Shown: piece by piece, positions 12,067 through 24,226 of the stretch | Numbering within the stretch: the stretch's first letter is position 1 | Layout of the letters: every line of letters begins with the position of its first letter | Assembly (NCBI GenBank): GCA_011319805.1 | Contig: SJRY01000277.1 | Span: 62,001-126,000, forward strand | Direction: 5' to 3' | DNA from: Macrocybe gigantea | Lineage: Eukaryota; Basidiomycota; Agaricomycetes; Agaricales; Callistosporiaceae | Length of the DNA: 64,000 nt | Position numbers and translations under genes: made by a program | Notes under the pieces: model-generated | Told to the model about the DNA's origin: nothing | Database searches by the model: none | Seen by the model: only the letters and a program-made list of their open reading frames with translations

Positions 12067-12844
12067 ATGTCAGGCGCTTTCAACTCTTTACTGAAATCGA
12101 TATCTTTCCAGCGCACGCTTCACCCCTCGGCCTCTCGTTCCCTGTCCTCCACGCAACATAGACACCAGCCACCCATGAAATACATCACACCCGAAGTCCG
12201 TCGATTTCCTCATGTCGTTTATCTTGACCATTTCGCTTTTTGGATTCGCTGATCGGGTTGCAATCCTTGGCAGGAGCTCGCGGACGTCATAAAGAGCGAG
12301 AGAGCGCCTCTAAAAGACTATGTCGTCGTGGATGTGCGCGGCGATGATTTTGTGGGAGGAAACATCAAAGGATGCCTCAATCGACCGTCGGAGGAGTTTT
12401 TGATGAACGTCGATTCGCTGGTCCGCGACACGAGAAATATCCCTCTCATGATATTCCATTGTGCTCTGTCACAAGCGCGGTACGTGCATGTTTTGTCGTT
12501 CTTGAAACTCCATTGAATTTTCTAATTTTTCTTTGGCTTCCGAAAGGGGACCCAAAGCAGCTCGTGTAAGTACTTCTCCGTGATGTCTTGGAGATTGAAT
12601 TAACCCCTTCTGGACGTCAGATATACGAGGAGACTAGAAGGAACGTTGTCGACGACGGTGATATACAGCAAGAGGTGATGGTGCTCAGGGATGGATTCGC
12701 ACAGTTCCAGGTCAAATACAGGGTAAATCCATTCAGCAGCTCCCTATACATGACATTGATATTCACTTTGGCATGTCACTCTAGAATGATCCTGAACTGG
12801 TCGAAAACTGGGATAAAGACGTCTGGGCCTCGGAGTGGAGTTGA
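12067..12844 (+). CDS. Rhodanese/Cdc25-like phosphatase or arsenate reductase (Ibp1/Ych1/Acr2 type)
   Basis: Exons 12067-12195, 12274-12479, 12547-12565, 12621-12722 and 12785-12844 give 171 residues in frame. The single rhodanese/Cdc25 fold shows YVVVDVRGDDFVGGNIKG and the active-site loop HCALSQAR followed by GPKAARIYEE. The catalytic Cys and Arg are spaced as in C-X5-R. Family members act as protein or small-molecule phosphatases, or as arsenate reductases; the sequence alone does not choose between them. The first 36 residues are rich in S, R and L with few acids (FNSLLKSISFQRTLHPSASR) and look like a mitochondrial presequence. A second Met (MKYITPE) lies just before the domain. Exon 3 is only 19 nt, and the codon for the active-site Arg is split by the preceding intron. 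Confidence 0.88.
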
Positions 12845-13008
12845 ACGATCTCAGCAGATGTAGCAATGCAGCAATAGATGGTGAGCAAGCGCGAAAAGCG
12901 GGCATTACTGTTGATCAGATATGTATAACACTATTCACTCTTTCCTCGCCTATCTCCTTTTCGTCCGGGGCTGGTCTCTTTGGTTTAATTCTTTTTCGGT
13001 AGTCTTCT

Positions 13009-13599
13009 TTACGTGGATTTCGTAGATGGTGATGAACTTGACGTTTCGTCGGCTTCGTCATGCTTGAGAGTGCGGCGCGGCATGCTCTCGATGACTTTCG
13101 TAACCCGTTTCCGCTCGTCTGCGAATTGTTTTTGGCACAAATGGCTGGATTCCGAGTGTCGGTTTTCATGTAGTAGGAAAATGTAACTGCATCAGCAATA
13201 TGGCAGGGCAATCTGGCTTACAAAGTTCCGAGCGATACTATTGCGAAAGTGGCTATCGCCCAATTTCCGGCGACCATGGGTCCTGTGAGCGCAAAGACGC
13301 GTTTGCTTTCCCGCAGGACCGCACACAAGAACGGACAAACACACCAGAAGATATGCCACGAACAACACCAATACCCGCACCGCTTGCAATCCCAGCTAGC
13401 AAGCTGTTCCGGGCGCAAGGAATGTCCGTAACATGTTTGGCACTCTGTCGGACAAAACTCAACTGCTTGCAATCAACGAAAGGCTGGATAGGCGCACCTG
13501 GATGGAATCATGCAATAAGTTGCCAGTCGGAGGAGGCAACCGAGAAGGCGGCGGCGGTATCACAGAGGGAGAGCTGGAATTGGAGGACGGTTCAGACAT
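13009..13599 (-). CDS. COX20: Cytochrome c oxidase assembly protein COX20
   Basis: Mitochondrial inner-membrane chaperone that helps mature and insert Cox2. Proposed exons on the minus strand are 13599-13498, 13462-13345, 13282-13222 and 13144-13009, giving about 138 residues. The Cox20 signature reads IPCARNSLLAGIASGAGIG, the first membrane hairpin arm, followed by VVRGISSGPM. The second membrane segment is GNWAIATFAIVSLGTF, ending in a CQ-containing basic tail with KQFADERKRVTKVIE. The N-terminus is proline- and serine-rich and ends at the TGNLLHDSIQ motif. The first intron is only 35 nt (32 if the nearer AG is used). Translation from ATG at 13597-13599 is preferred because it gives an uninterrupted N-terminus. 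The gene is convergent with the rhodanese gene. Confidence 0.85.
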
Positions 13600-14294
13600 G
13601 GACAAGGCTCGGCCTCCGTTCGCTCTGGGCTACATCCATGCTTAGTCAGCTCTATTAGGGGTTTTCAACCTTCACCACCCCCGCTAAAGATCCGTCGCTT
13701 AGAGACGGCGACCTTGGTGACTTGATTTAGACCCGTGGCGTATGGATTTCGTGCAAAGTCATCGCCATTTTTCGCTTGCGTGAAGCATGGACAATTCTTG
13801 TTTGCACCGATTCATGCAGCCTAAACGAGAGACATGGTCGTGCATTACGGGGATGGACAGCAGATTCCGATATGTATTATACAAGCCATCTTGAGCTTTA
13901 GGATACCCGAGCCACGGCCTCTCTTCTCATGATGCGACACATATACGGCTACTGCTTCATGTAAGCATGTAGAATTCTTGATAGGGTCCCATCATTATGT
14001 CCTTCCTTCTTTCATGCCGACAGATCGCAGTCACGTCTCCAAGTGGCGCTGTGACTCAGGGCAGCAAGGAAGAACTATCTTCCCTGCTGTGCTAACAGAA
14101 CGACGATCCTCCCAAAGTAGCATGCGTTGGGCGGCTTGACCAAATAAGTGCCAAATGCCGTCAACTTTCCAAGGGTCGAGTAATCACCCAGGGACTTCGC
14201 ATAAAACAGTTCCTTGCATTTTAGTTCTTAGGTGACTTTTCTTTCCTTTCTCCTTCGACCAAGTCCCAAGTACTTGTGCACGCTCTTTTTATCC
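13600..14294. other. Intergenic region, no gene seen
   Basis: About 700 bases between the divergently placed COX20 and PTH11-like genes. Stops are frequent in all frames and no motif was recognised. It should contain both promoters. Confidence 0.5.
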
Positions 14295-15598
14295 ATGACC
14301 CTAGTCCTGTCATTCAAAGTTCGGAGTGGTGTGTAGTCCAAAGACAACGGTTGTCTAAATCTGCAATGTCCGATCTGCAGCGATAGTTACAACTCTTCAT
14401 GTTTTGGCCACCTCCGCGACTGTCTTTCGTTTGCACCATCGACATCGGCGACAACATCTAGGATGGGATGACTGTTGGGTGCTCTCCGGTCTCTTTTTCG
14501 ACATCGCATTCTTTACCAGCATGTGGCTTCAATATCATGGCCTTGGACTTGGTAAGTCGTCATCCCTGACTGTCGAACCGTGATTGTTTACCATAACGGT
14601 CGGAATCAGTCCCAGTCTCCGAACGCCCTCGCCATATAGCTGGATTTTGGTTAATGTCAATTTCATATCCATCTGCCATATGGTGAGAGATTTCCTAATT
14701 TCTCGGTGTGTAAATGATCCGACTCGATTTATGTCCTGACATCAAGTTCTCTTGCGCTTTGTGATATGGTAGGTCGGAGCGTATGAGTATTGGAGCATCC
14801 ATTCTTCGATTCGTTCCTAAAGGAACGAGGACGCGAAAGTTGCTGCATGCTGTATTGATCTTGTTCGGCGTCATATGGGCCGGTCTTGAGCTGCCAACGA
14901 TGTGGTTGGCTGCTAGCACCACCGCATGGCATTATGAGCGACAGTCGTGTCTTGTGCTGGGACAAGCAGTCGGTGCCACGAGTGTGGCCTGTAAGATCAC
15001 AGTCATATTGCCTTTACAACAAAACCTGTGCTGATCATAATATTTTTTCCCTAGCGGACGTGGTTGCTGATATCTTGCTTATCACAATACCATACTCCGT
15101 ATTACGACGCACCAAGCTTCCAGGTGCCCAACGACGAATGATTTTGTCCATTTTCGCTTCTAGCATCTTGAGCACACTGGTTACCATCGTGTGTGCATTC
15201 TTTTATTTCAATACCTCAATATTGGGCCCATATTGTGGTGCATGGTTGGATCTTGCGTTGCAACTGAACGTGAGTGGTCTTTTGCTGTACCTTTGTGCTT
15301 TCCTTTCCTGATTGGACCCTGTCATCAGACAACTGTGACCCTCTTCGTCTCCAACCTCCTGGTCATTGTTCCGTGCATTTACCGTCTGCTACGGAGAAGG
15401 GAAGATGATTCGGCGTCTGAATCTGAATCGTCAGAGGAGGATGACCTGCCGACGCGCACTCTCCCTATGAGCAGCGCGGAAAGGCTATCACTGACAGAGG
15501 TATCAGGCATGCAGTCGTTCGGAGCGAGGCGAGGCGACGTGCCAGAGATGACCTCGACCTTCATTACCCGGACTTATGTAACATCATCAAGGGATTGA
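14295..15598 (+). CDS. PTH11/fungal-rhodopsin-like multi-pass membrane protein
   Basis: Exons 14295-14328, 14381-14551, 14610-14682, 14773-14990, 15055-15269 and 15329-15598 join in frame to 326 residues. Hydrophobic segments suggest a multi-helix membrane protein: IVTTLHVLATSATVF, WVLSGLFFDIAFFTSMWL, LLHAVLILFGVIWAGLEL, DVVADILLITIPYSVL, MILSIFASSILSTLVTIVCA and TTVTLFVSNLLVIVPCIY. The early RLHHRHRRQHLGWDDCW motif is typical of the fungal PTH11/rhodopsin-like fold, where a basic loop precedes W-DD. The C-terminal tail is acidic and serine-rich (SASESESSEEDD) and probably cytosolic. In filamentous fungi such proteins are thought to be surface receptors; a ligand cannot be inferred here. No lysine typical of retinal binding was identified, so light sensing is not claimed. 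Confidence 0.75.
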
Positions 15599-15701
15599 AT
15601 TATAATGCCGAAGACACTCCTTAGGGGCTCTGAAAGATGTCCATATGTGCAGTTTGCCATCTTGTGCCCTATCGATTGCCGACTTTAGTCGCTGATGATT
15701 T

Positions 15702-15953
15702 CTAGGTTACGAATCTCCCCAAACTTCGGGCATTACGTTGCGAAGAGCGCATCATCAGGAAGATGTCTTTCTCCAACTCAACGTCGCGGACTTGTACTTT
15801 ACGAATTCCAGGATCCGTCACCCAGAGTGGATAATTTAACCCAATAAACCCTGGTCGTTCCGCTTGAATGATCAGTGGCGGCGGCGTCGGTTGCTTATCA
15901 TAGGCCGACGTGACGAGTGTCGTGCAGCACTGCCGGACCCCAATTCCTTTCAC
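15702..15953 (-). CDS. Possible hypothetical protein exon
   Basis: An open frame of about 83 codons containing GIGVRQCCTTLVTSAYDK and FIGLNYPLWVTDPGIRKV looks more protein-like than the surrounding frames. Immediately upstream, in another frame, NLERLGTGLLIENVFVASKI also looks coding, so a two-exon gene reaching about 16090 is possible. I recognise no family and see no convincing start. It could equally be a decayed gene. Confidence 0.3.
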   Translation of the reverse strand: MKGIGVRQCCTTLVTSAYDKQPTPPPLIIQAERPGFIGLNYPLWVTDPGIRKVQVRDVELEKDIFLMMRSSQRNARSLGRFVT

Positions 15954-17293
15954 CTGCTTGGATTTTTGAAGCTACAAAGACGTTTTCGATTAGTAGACCT
16001 GTTCCAAGACGTTCGAGATTAATGCGTTGCGATGGTGTCAGGTACCAAACGTTCCTAGTTTGATTGCACATGTTTCACGGCAATGAATATGTCATAACCC
16101 ATAGGCCTTCTACGTGAGTTATTTCGGTCTTCTGTAGCGCTCAATCTGTAAAGGGAGCGTCTGCTTTACCTGCTTTCCGAACTGCCTACAGAAAAAGGCA
16201 CTTCTCCCGAGTCCCGGCTCAAAGGATATACGTCTTTCCTATGGACTCCAGGTCGCCCATGTGACACGAAGACCACTGCACTCTACGACGAGCTTGTAGA
16301 AGCACTGTCCTCTTTCCATGCATCCCGCGTCTTCGTCGACGATGTTGAGGAACTGCGCCAATGTTTTCTGCAGACCACAGTGGGTTGCCTAAATGGAACA
16401 ATTTCTCAATGCTTAATATCTGTCTCTTTCTTTTTCCACAATTCTATCCGTGGGCGCGCTTCACATCATACAGAAATGCTCTGGGATAGTGCGTGTTCCC
16501 TGATAAGACCCACGATTGGGCCTGCGAGATTGTAATTTCTCCGTCGCGGCAGAACTCAGCTAAATTTCCTCTTCGCCAGATTGCAGATCCGCGTCTAATC
16601 AATATGCTACGAGTGATTCTATACTTTTGGACCTGCAGGCCGTGAACAGGCTTACTGGAATTGTCTCTACGTCCTCGTTTGACGCTCGTGGGTCCGAGTC
16701 AAACGGATCATGCATACGAAAAGTGGCTGTCAATAATCAGGCTGCTTCTAGTTGCTGGCCTGGCTTTCTCGTCACCCCATCGCTCACAACTCTTCATTAT
16801 CATCTTATGCTCCTGCCGCTTGATCTTGAACATACGTCTGAACCGTCTGAAGTAGCAATTCAAAGTAGATGTCTTGCAAGGAGTGCCGTTTCTATGTGTC
16901 AGGAACTAGCAAAGCCTTACGGACTCCAGTCCAGATGGCTTCAATCTTCATCTTTAACTTGATGCAACTATTAGAAGTAAGCCACACCCTTGAAGACATG
17001 CATATCTGAATCCGACGGACGTCTACAAATGTAAAAATTCTTTGTGCTCGCCCAGAGTATTTGGCATGGCGTCCGTATCCAAGGACTTGCTGGTGTACAT
17101 ACTGTCACTAACTTACTGTGGTCGACAAGGAAGCTCAGATCGCCATTCAGTGGTTCATAGCCTCTACGCAAGAAGAAAATCGAATCAGTGCAAGTGCGCT
17201 ACTGTAACAGCAAGGAATTAATTGTTATACAGCACTACATATACATCGATAACCATAAAAAGCATTCGTCCATGCGAGCGTCCATGTCCATGC
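15954..17293. other. Gene-poor stretch, no supported gene
   Basis: Short open frames occur on both strands but none has a recognisable motif or a consistent exon chain. The possible upstream exon of the preceding hypothetical protein would lie at its left end. The right part must hold the 3' end of MLP1. Confidence 0.4.
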
Positions 17294-20200
17294 TCAAGAC
17301 GTTCCGGATGCAGGGGGTCGTCTCAACGTCACTGGTGGTTTTGAGGATGTTGCCTCAGTAGCGTCAGCTGGTTTTAGGCGTTTCACGAGAGAGTCGTCAG
17401 TCGTCGCGGTATCGTCGCGTGGTCGCTTGCCTGCGGCACCCATGATGGACACGCCGGCAGCTTGAGCACCGGAACCTGGTGCAGGCCTATGAACACCCCC
17501 TCTCCCGCCAACAGCTCTTTGCAGAATCCGTCCTCGGGAAAGACCCGCTCCACGGCCAGCGCCCCTCGCGCCAGGTCCTGTCGTTAGTGATAGTGAAGGC
17601 CTTTGAGGGAGGGATGTGTTCGCTGCTGTAGTCCTTGCAGTGGGTGTAATAGGGGTAGAGGGTGTGGCGGATGATGCTGGTTGTTCGGTAGGTTGGTGTT
17701 GGGTAGTCGGACCAGTGCCAGCGGCAGCGGCAGCAGGCCCACCAGCAGTCGTTAAAGGTGTCGTCGAACTCTCCGGAATCAATCCGGCGTTCTTCCATTC
17801 CAAGATCTGAGCTTCAAGCTCTTTAACTTTCTTCTGCGACTTCACCAGTTGTGCATCTTTCAGCTTAGCTTTCGCCACCTGCTCCAGCCGTCCGCGCTCG
17901 ACTGCAGACGCGATCTCTTCTGCATGTCGAGCTTGGGAAGTCTTTTCATGCTCGGCGATGGCAGCCTCAATGGCAGCCTTATTGTCAGCTTCGTAAAGGG
18001 GTGGTGCAGGTGCGGACGACGCGGCTTCTTTCTTCGCGACCTCGACAGCCGAATGCAACTCTGCCTCATATTTCGCCGTCAGTCGTTGTTCAAGTGACTT
18101 CAGCTCCTCCGCATGCTGTTTCTGGAATTCTTTCTTAGCAGCAGCCACCATCTGATCGGCCTTTGGAGCCTCGGTTACAGTTTCTGCACCTGAAGCTTTG
18201 CGCTCTTGTTCTGCAGCCTTGGCTTTCAGTATAGACGTGAGTTTCGCCTGGAATTTTTCCTGTTCCTCGGTTAGATATCGCGACCCGCCAAGGGACGATT
18301 CAAACCTACGTTCTGTCGCTTAAGGTTCAAGGCCTCCTCGGCAGCTTTCTGAGCATCCTCGACCGCGGTCTAAAGGAGTCAGTGTTAGTCTACTGACTCG
18401 ACACGAAGAAATTTCCTGTCACCTTGAGTTTAGCCACTGCTTCGTCGCGGACTTTGATCAGATCAGCTTTTTCACCCTCCCATTCTTGTTTAGCCTTCTC
18501 AATAGGGATTGCGGAGCCATCTGCCGTCCTGGCTGTCCAAGACGATCTCTCCGCCAGTAGTTTATCGCGCTCCTCTGTTAAGGCAGCCTGTAGAATACCG
18601 AAATTAGCAAGTTGTAAGCGGACGTTCAAGAAGTCACAAGCCGCACAATGGCTGAAGCCTGTTCGGAAAGTTTTTCGGGCGAGGCGGCGGTGGCGCCTGG
18701 AGTGGAGGCTATAGCCTTATCCAGATTGCTCTGCAAGGCAGCATTGGCCTGTTCCAGAGAAGCCACTTTTGATTCAAACTGGCGCTTTTCATCATTGAAC
18801 GCTGACTTTTGAGCGTTGAATTCGGCCATTCTAGTTCTGTAGACACTGTTGTTCTTCTGTAAGGCTTCTTTCACATCCTTGAAGCTCTTCTCTAGAGATG
18901 CAACCTGCACAAATATTGTAAATCAAATATTTCAATGTATGTTGAGCGATGCGAGACTGACTCGGGTCTCATGGGCGACAATGGTCTCCTGTTGGGAAGC
19001 GATGTTCTTCTCGAGTTCCGCCTTAACCTGTTCGAGTTCGGTTTTCTCCGTTTGAAGCTGACCCAACTCATCTTTCAGAGCTTGCAATTCAGCAGGGTCG
19101 ATGCGATTATACTGAAAAGATGTTAGCGGGGATTTGAAATTTGAAGACAATAACTTGCTTTGCTCAAGAGTTGTGAGTTGCGCTCCTGCCACCTTCGGCT
19201 TTCTTCCTCGAGCGTCCGATCTGTACTTTGGTTGCCTCAAGCTCTGCTTGTGCGACACGAGCTTGCTCCTTCGCTGGATCCAATTCTTGAGACAGGTGCC
19301 CAAGCTTATTCTCCAGTTCTCGGGCTCTCTTCGCATGGTTTTCAGACTCCGATCGCAAAGTAGCATTGCTTTCACGCAGAATATTGAGTTGATTGATTCG
19401 CTCAAGCAGTTCGGCGTGTTGGGCAGCGGAGGCGGCGTTTTCGACCGCCCTTTCGCGTTCCTGTCGTTATATTAGTATAAAAACCCAGTAAGGAATTGCA
19501 GAACAAAGGTGCGTGCCTCAGATATGTGGCTCTCGTCTCATCCAATGTGCGTGACAAATGTTCAATCTGGTTTTCAAGCGAGCATTCTCTTGCTTGCTCA
19601 GTTCGAGTTGAAGGTCGACGATTTCCTTCTCCTTGCGAAGATACGCGACAACAGACCGCAGTTCCTGCAACTTCGTGTCTGCATCACCCCTACTTTCGCC
19701 CTCTCCGACTTGAATCGAGGATGACTCGGCAGCTTGTTGAATGCGCGTCGCCTGCGAGCTGACAGATTCGAGATGCTGATGGAGGATTGAATTCTGAGAT
19801 GCAAGGTCTTGGCAGCTAAATTAAAAAAATGAATGAATAGTGGAAAGCAAATAATGAAAACCACTATACCGAGCGTTAAGATCGGAAACCTCTTTGTCTA
19901 GGGCTCCTTCTGTTGATTCCAGCTACCCTCAGATGCGGTCAGGCTCGCCTTGGCGGTTTCTGCAGCGGTAAGATTGTCACGCGCCGCAGTTTGAGCTGAC
20001 GCCAGATCGCGCTTGAGCGAGTCTATGGCCTTGATGGACTCTGCGTGAGCAATTACCTCACTGGAATACCTCTCATCTGCCGCCTGCGCGACGATTAGAT
20101 TACAGCAAGAGAAATAATGTTGGATATACCTTCGCCCGTTCCTCGAGTTTGCGAATCTCATTCTCGTGCAATGCTCGGTCACTCTCAGAGTGCTTCTCAG

Positions 20201-23200
20201 AGGTTGTGATATCCACAATTGTATCTTCGAGTCCTTTCTTATCGCTGAGCCAGGCAGCACGCTCGGTCTCGAGTGTCTTCTGCAGCTCGCTATACCTGGA
20301 GGCGAATTGGGCCATTTCATCTTCGACAGACTTCAGTTTCTCCTGCAATGCCTTGTATTCCGCCTATGATATGATGAGCTTTTTGCATACAACTTTAGCG
20401 GACGCAATCCGACCTCGTGACGTGTGATTTGTGCTTCCGTCGACGCCCTATACTCATCATAAGTAGTGGTGATGTTCGCAAGAGCTTCTTCGTTGGCTCG
20501 GGCGATCTCTTGGAATTGCTCAACGTGACCTTTGGCCGCCGTTAATTCGACTTGCGTTACTTTGAGTTGTGACCTATAAAGCAAACGATTAGATGTCGAC
20601 GTATTCGGTTAAAGGAAATCAGCACCTCAGTTCTGCAACTTCCGCTTCGAGCTGCTGTTCTCGCGGCATATCTTGCGAGACAGGCTGAGAGATACCAGCT
20701 GAGGTAGATGGCCGACGCTCATATACAGCAAGTTTTTCTTCATTGCCACGCAACTGTTTCGTCAAGTCTTCGATGCGCTCCTCGAAATGTTTCTTGCTCG
20801 TCTCAGCACCAACAAGGGCCTCACGTGTCTTGGACAAATCTTGCATCTGCAAAAAAAAAAAAAAAATATATAGTCAAAAGCACGGACAGTAGAGCGAGTG
20901 ATCTGTAGCTGACCGATTTGTCCAGCCGTGTCTGGAGTTCCTTGCCCTCGATTTCCTTCTGGAGAGTGACGTGACGGAGATTGTCCCGTTCTTGGGTTAT
21001 TTGCAGACGCAGGTCTTGTCTGGAGCGGCACAGTTCAGTGCTGAGAAAAAAAGAAAAGGCTGATAATGAGGCTTACGTCTGGCCTTCCAGGAGCTGGAGC
21101 TGATTCTCAAGACGGCGACGATCGTTTTCTCCTGAACGTTCAAGGTCATTGTGCATCTTTTGTACGTTCGCCATGAGATCCGATAGATGCGACCGTTCGA
21201 GAGTTAGGGACCTATTCTCTTCCACGAGGCGGCTTTCGATACCCTGAAACCAAGTCAATATCGGAAAGACTAATGCGGCAGGAGCCCTGACCTCCCATAT
21301 CTTCTTCTCGGCCCTGAGGTTGGCGCACTCGTTCCGGAGTTGTTCAATGCGGCCATTGGCATCTGCAGGTCTTCAGTAACACGACTGCATTCAATGTCTA
21401 TTCGAGTCCACTGATCGAAGAGCTGTTGATTACGCTTCGATAATTCATCGATCTCCTTGTTGTGCATCGCCAGTTGTTCTTGGTTCATGCGGTGACGATC
21501 TATATAGTTGTTTTTTTTTTTCCAAAATTGAAAAGTACCAGAACATGGAGAGCACGTACCAGTAAGATAGTCAATTTTGGCATTTGCCTTGGCCAGCGTC
21601 GCACTCAGCTGGCCAGCTTCCCTCTGCGCAGCAAGAAGACTTTCGCGGAGCCTGACCGAATCCATGCCCATTTCCATCTTGTAAGCATCAAATTGAGCCT
21701 GAACTTCAGCCAACTCCTGCATTGTGTCGTTGTGCTGGACGTCCGGAAACTCTATGCCGTTAGCAGCACTGGCATCACCAGTGACTTTCTGAGTCCTATC
21801 TAGCATCGTCCGCAAAGTATCTCTCTCCTTGACGTAGGCTTGAACGAGCGATTCGTAATGAGCCTTTTGTCGCTCGAGCTCAGAAGCCATGTCCTGAATT
21901 GCTTCATGAGCTTCCTTGACGGCCTCGCTCTGCTCTCTCTCCATTGCTTCCTTGTACTCCCGTTCTTCGGTCTCCATCTTCCTTCCTAGCTCTCGGACGA
22001 TCTTGAGCAATTTCTGATTTTGCTCTTGTAGCCCACTGATCGACTTGAAGAGGACGAGATTATTGGTAATGACAGTTTCCGTGTCCTCTGCTGGGACCGC
22101 AGCGACACCTTCGAGATCTTCATCCGAGGGAATTGTAGGATCGTCGCGTCGAGCCAATTCGCGCAGAAGCGTTTGCACTTGCCTGCCCAAATCTTCGAGT
22201 TGCTTCTGCAGGAGCTCATTCTCGCGAGAGGAGTTCACAAGTCTTTGAGCGTTCTCTTGTGCAAGACCTGTCTGCGTATCTCGTTCCGAAAGAGCTTGCG
22301 ATAACTGAGAAGCCAGTTGAGAGGCTTCGTTCTGCAGGCGCTCATATTCTGCTCGTTGTTGCGACAAAATAGGTGCCTATGAGACGATTTTAGCCAGAAT
22401 GCATTTGATAAAAGGGGATATTAACGAACTCGTTCTTCGATCTGAGCAAGGACTGCCGAAAGTGTGCGATCCATGTTGTCGTACTCCAGGGTTTTCTGAG
22501 CGAGTTCATTCTGCAGGCGTACATAGTCGCTGTACACCTCCGTGAATGTCTTGCCCTTCTTCTGCGCTTTGCTCACGATAGCTACTGTCGGGCTTAGACC
22601 CAACATGCCCTCGTCAACAACATCGCCTGGAGTGCCGGGAGTCCTGAAAGGCGACGCTGGAGTCGCGCGACCGGGTGTGAGCAACTCTCCTCGACCCATC
22701 CTATCCAAAAGGCCTTCGAACTGTTCAGCTCGCTTTTCTGCTATATCGCGACCTTCCTTCTCGCGTTCGATCTCCGCTTTCAGAGCAGCCTCCCTCCGCT
22801 CAGACTTCTCACCAATTGCAGCCCACTCCTTCTCAATATTCTCAACAATGTCCTTCGCCTGTTTCTCTCTCTCCTCCATCATCGTTACTAATCTCCTCAA
22901 GCCATTCGCCTCACTCGCGTAGGTGGCCTCCTGTTCAGCAAGCTGACCAGTCAAATCCTGTACTTTCGCGAGGGCTTGCGTAAGCTGGTGCGTTTGCGCC
23001 GTGTGGGCGGACTGTAGCGTCTTAAGTGTGGCCTGAGTGGAAGCATGCGTTTGTGTCAGGGCATCATAAGAAGCTTGGATGCCGGTCAGTTCGGCGTGTT
23101 TGGTGCGTCGATATTTGGAGAATTCTTCGGTCTTGTTCTGAAGTTCCGCACTGCTTCGGTCGGCCTCAGCTTGAGCGAGTTCAAGCTGTTGTGACAACGA

Positions 23201-24055
23201 ATCGATCTTGAACTATAACAGAAAATGAGCGTCACATATAAGCCCAGTTCAAGTTAATAAGGAACCTTAGTGGCAGTTTCTGTAGAACGCAGCTCGCGAA
23301 TTTGCGTTTCCAAACCCTGATGCTCCTGACGAGCTTCCTTGAGGCTCGCGCGTAATGATTGGATTTCCTCTAAAAATGAAGAAAAATGGTTGAGTGCTCG
23401 AAGACGGCACACGTAAAGAACTGTGATACCTTCTTGTTGAGTGTTCTCCTGTTTAAGCCGACTTATGACGCCAACAAGGTCGCGCTTTTCACGTTCAGTG
23501 CCTTCGATGCGTTGCTTTAATGTTTCGATCTCGGAGCTGGTGGAAGACTGAGAGTCTTGAAGAGAATTGAGTTGTGCTCGTAAAGCAGACTGCGACGCGG
23601 CTGCACAATTACAGAATCCAACAATTTGCATTGCATCAGAGAAATGGGTGAACGGACGTACCGAGCTCGCCACGTTCCCGTTTTACTTCGTTGAGCTCTT
23701 GTTGCACGTTTTCCAGGGCAGTCTCAGACTCCCTTGAGCCACTCTCTTTGTCTTGCAATGCTTGATCCAATTCTACGTCCTTCTTCTCAATCTCGGCACG
23801 CGCCTCATCCAGCTCTTGTGTGAGAGAACGACCCTCAACAGCTTGAGCGAGGAGAAGTCGATATAGCGAAATGACGTTGTCTCCCGTTAAAGAACTAAAG
23901 TTCACATCCGGAACGATTTCCGACAAGGATTCGAGGTCGACATCTTCGGGAATTGACAAGGTGAATGAATGGGGTACTTCGGAGGGCGGTGAAGAGGCTT
24001 CATCCACGGAATGAGCAGCTGCCGCCGCCTTGCTTTTCCTACGTGTCCCCACCAT
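17294..24055 (-). CDS. MLP1: Nuclear basket coiled-coil protein MLP1/TPR
   Basis: Giant coiled-coil protein of the nuclear pore basket, which anchors mRNA quality control, chromatin and the SUMO protease Ulp1 in yeast. Translation from MVGTRRKSK at 24055 runs through many exons with introns of about 50-70 nt, giving an estimated 1900-2000 residues, the usual size for the family. Nearly all exons are heptad-rich (for example EEARAEIEKKDVELDQAL-like and LEQRLTAKYEAEL). The MLP1/TPR signature is visible around 21950-22250: QTLLRELARRDDP, then ITNNLVLFKSISGLQEQN and LLKIVRELGRKME. The last exon leaves the coiled coil for a T/P/A- and RG-rich tail (GARGAGRGAGLSRGRILQ), with likely nuclear localisation runs GKRPRDD and VKRLKPAD. 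Two introns contain A/T homopolymers of about 10-15 nt. Confidence 0.92.
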
Positions 24056-24226
24056 GACTGATTCGGTTGTCAACGACAACAGAGCAAGCCAAAGAGCTCG
24101 TCGGAGAGTGAGAAGCCCAATGGTCAGGGTTTTAAGTTGGCGAACAGCACAATGACCATCCTTGGACCACGTGCCATTACGTAATACACCCACAAGCTCA
24201 CTTCCAACCTGCTGTTTCATCGTTCA
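24056..24226. promoter_or_regulatory. Compact bidirectional promoter region
   Basis: Only 171 nt separate the start codons of MLP1 (minus) and the small basic protein (plus), so both genes must be driven from this segment or from overlapping upstream elements. It contains the E-box-like CACGTG (24168-24173). No TATA box was evident. Confidence 0.5.

Noticed and set aside
13200..13658. 152-codon plus-strand open frame
   Set aside because: It is antisense to COX20, whose exons show a clear family signature on the minus strand.
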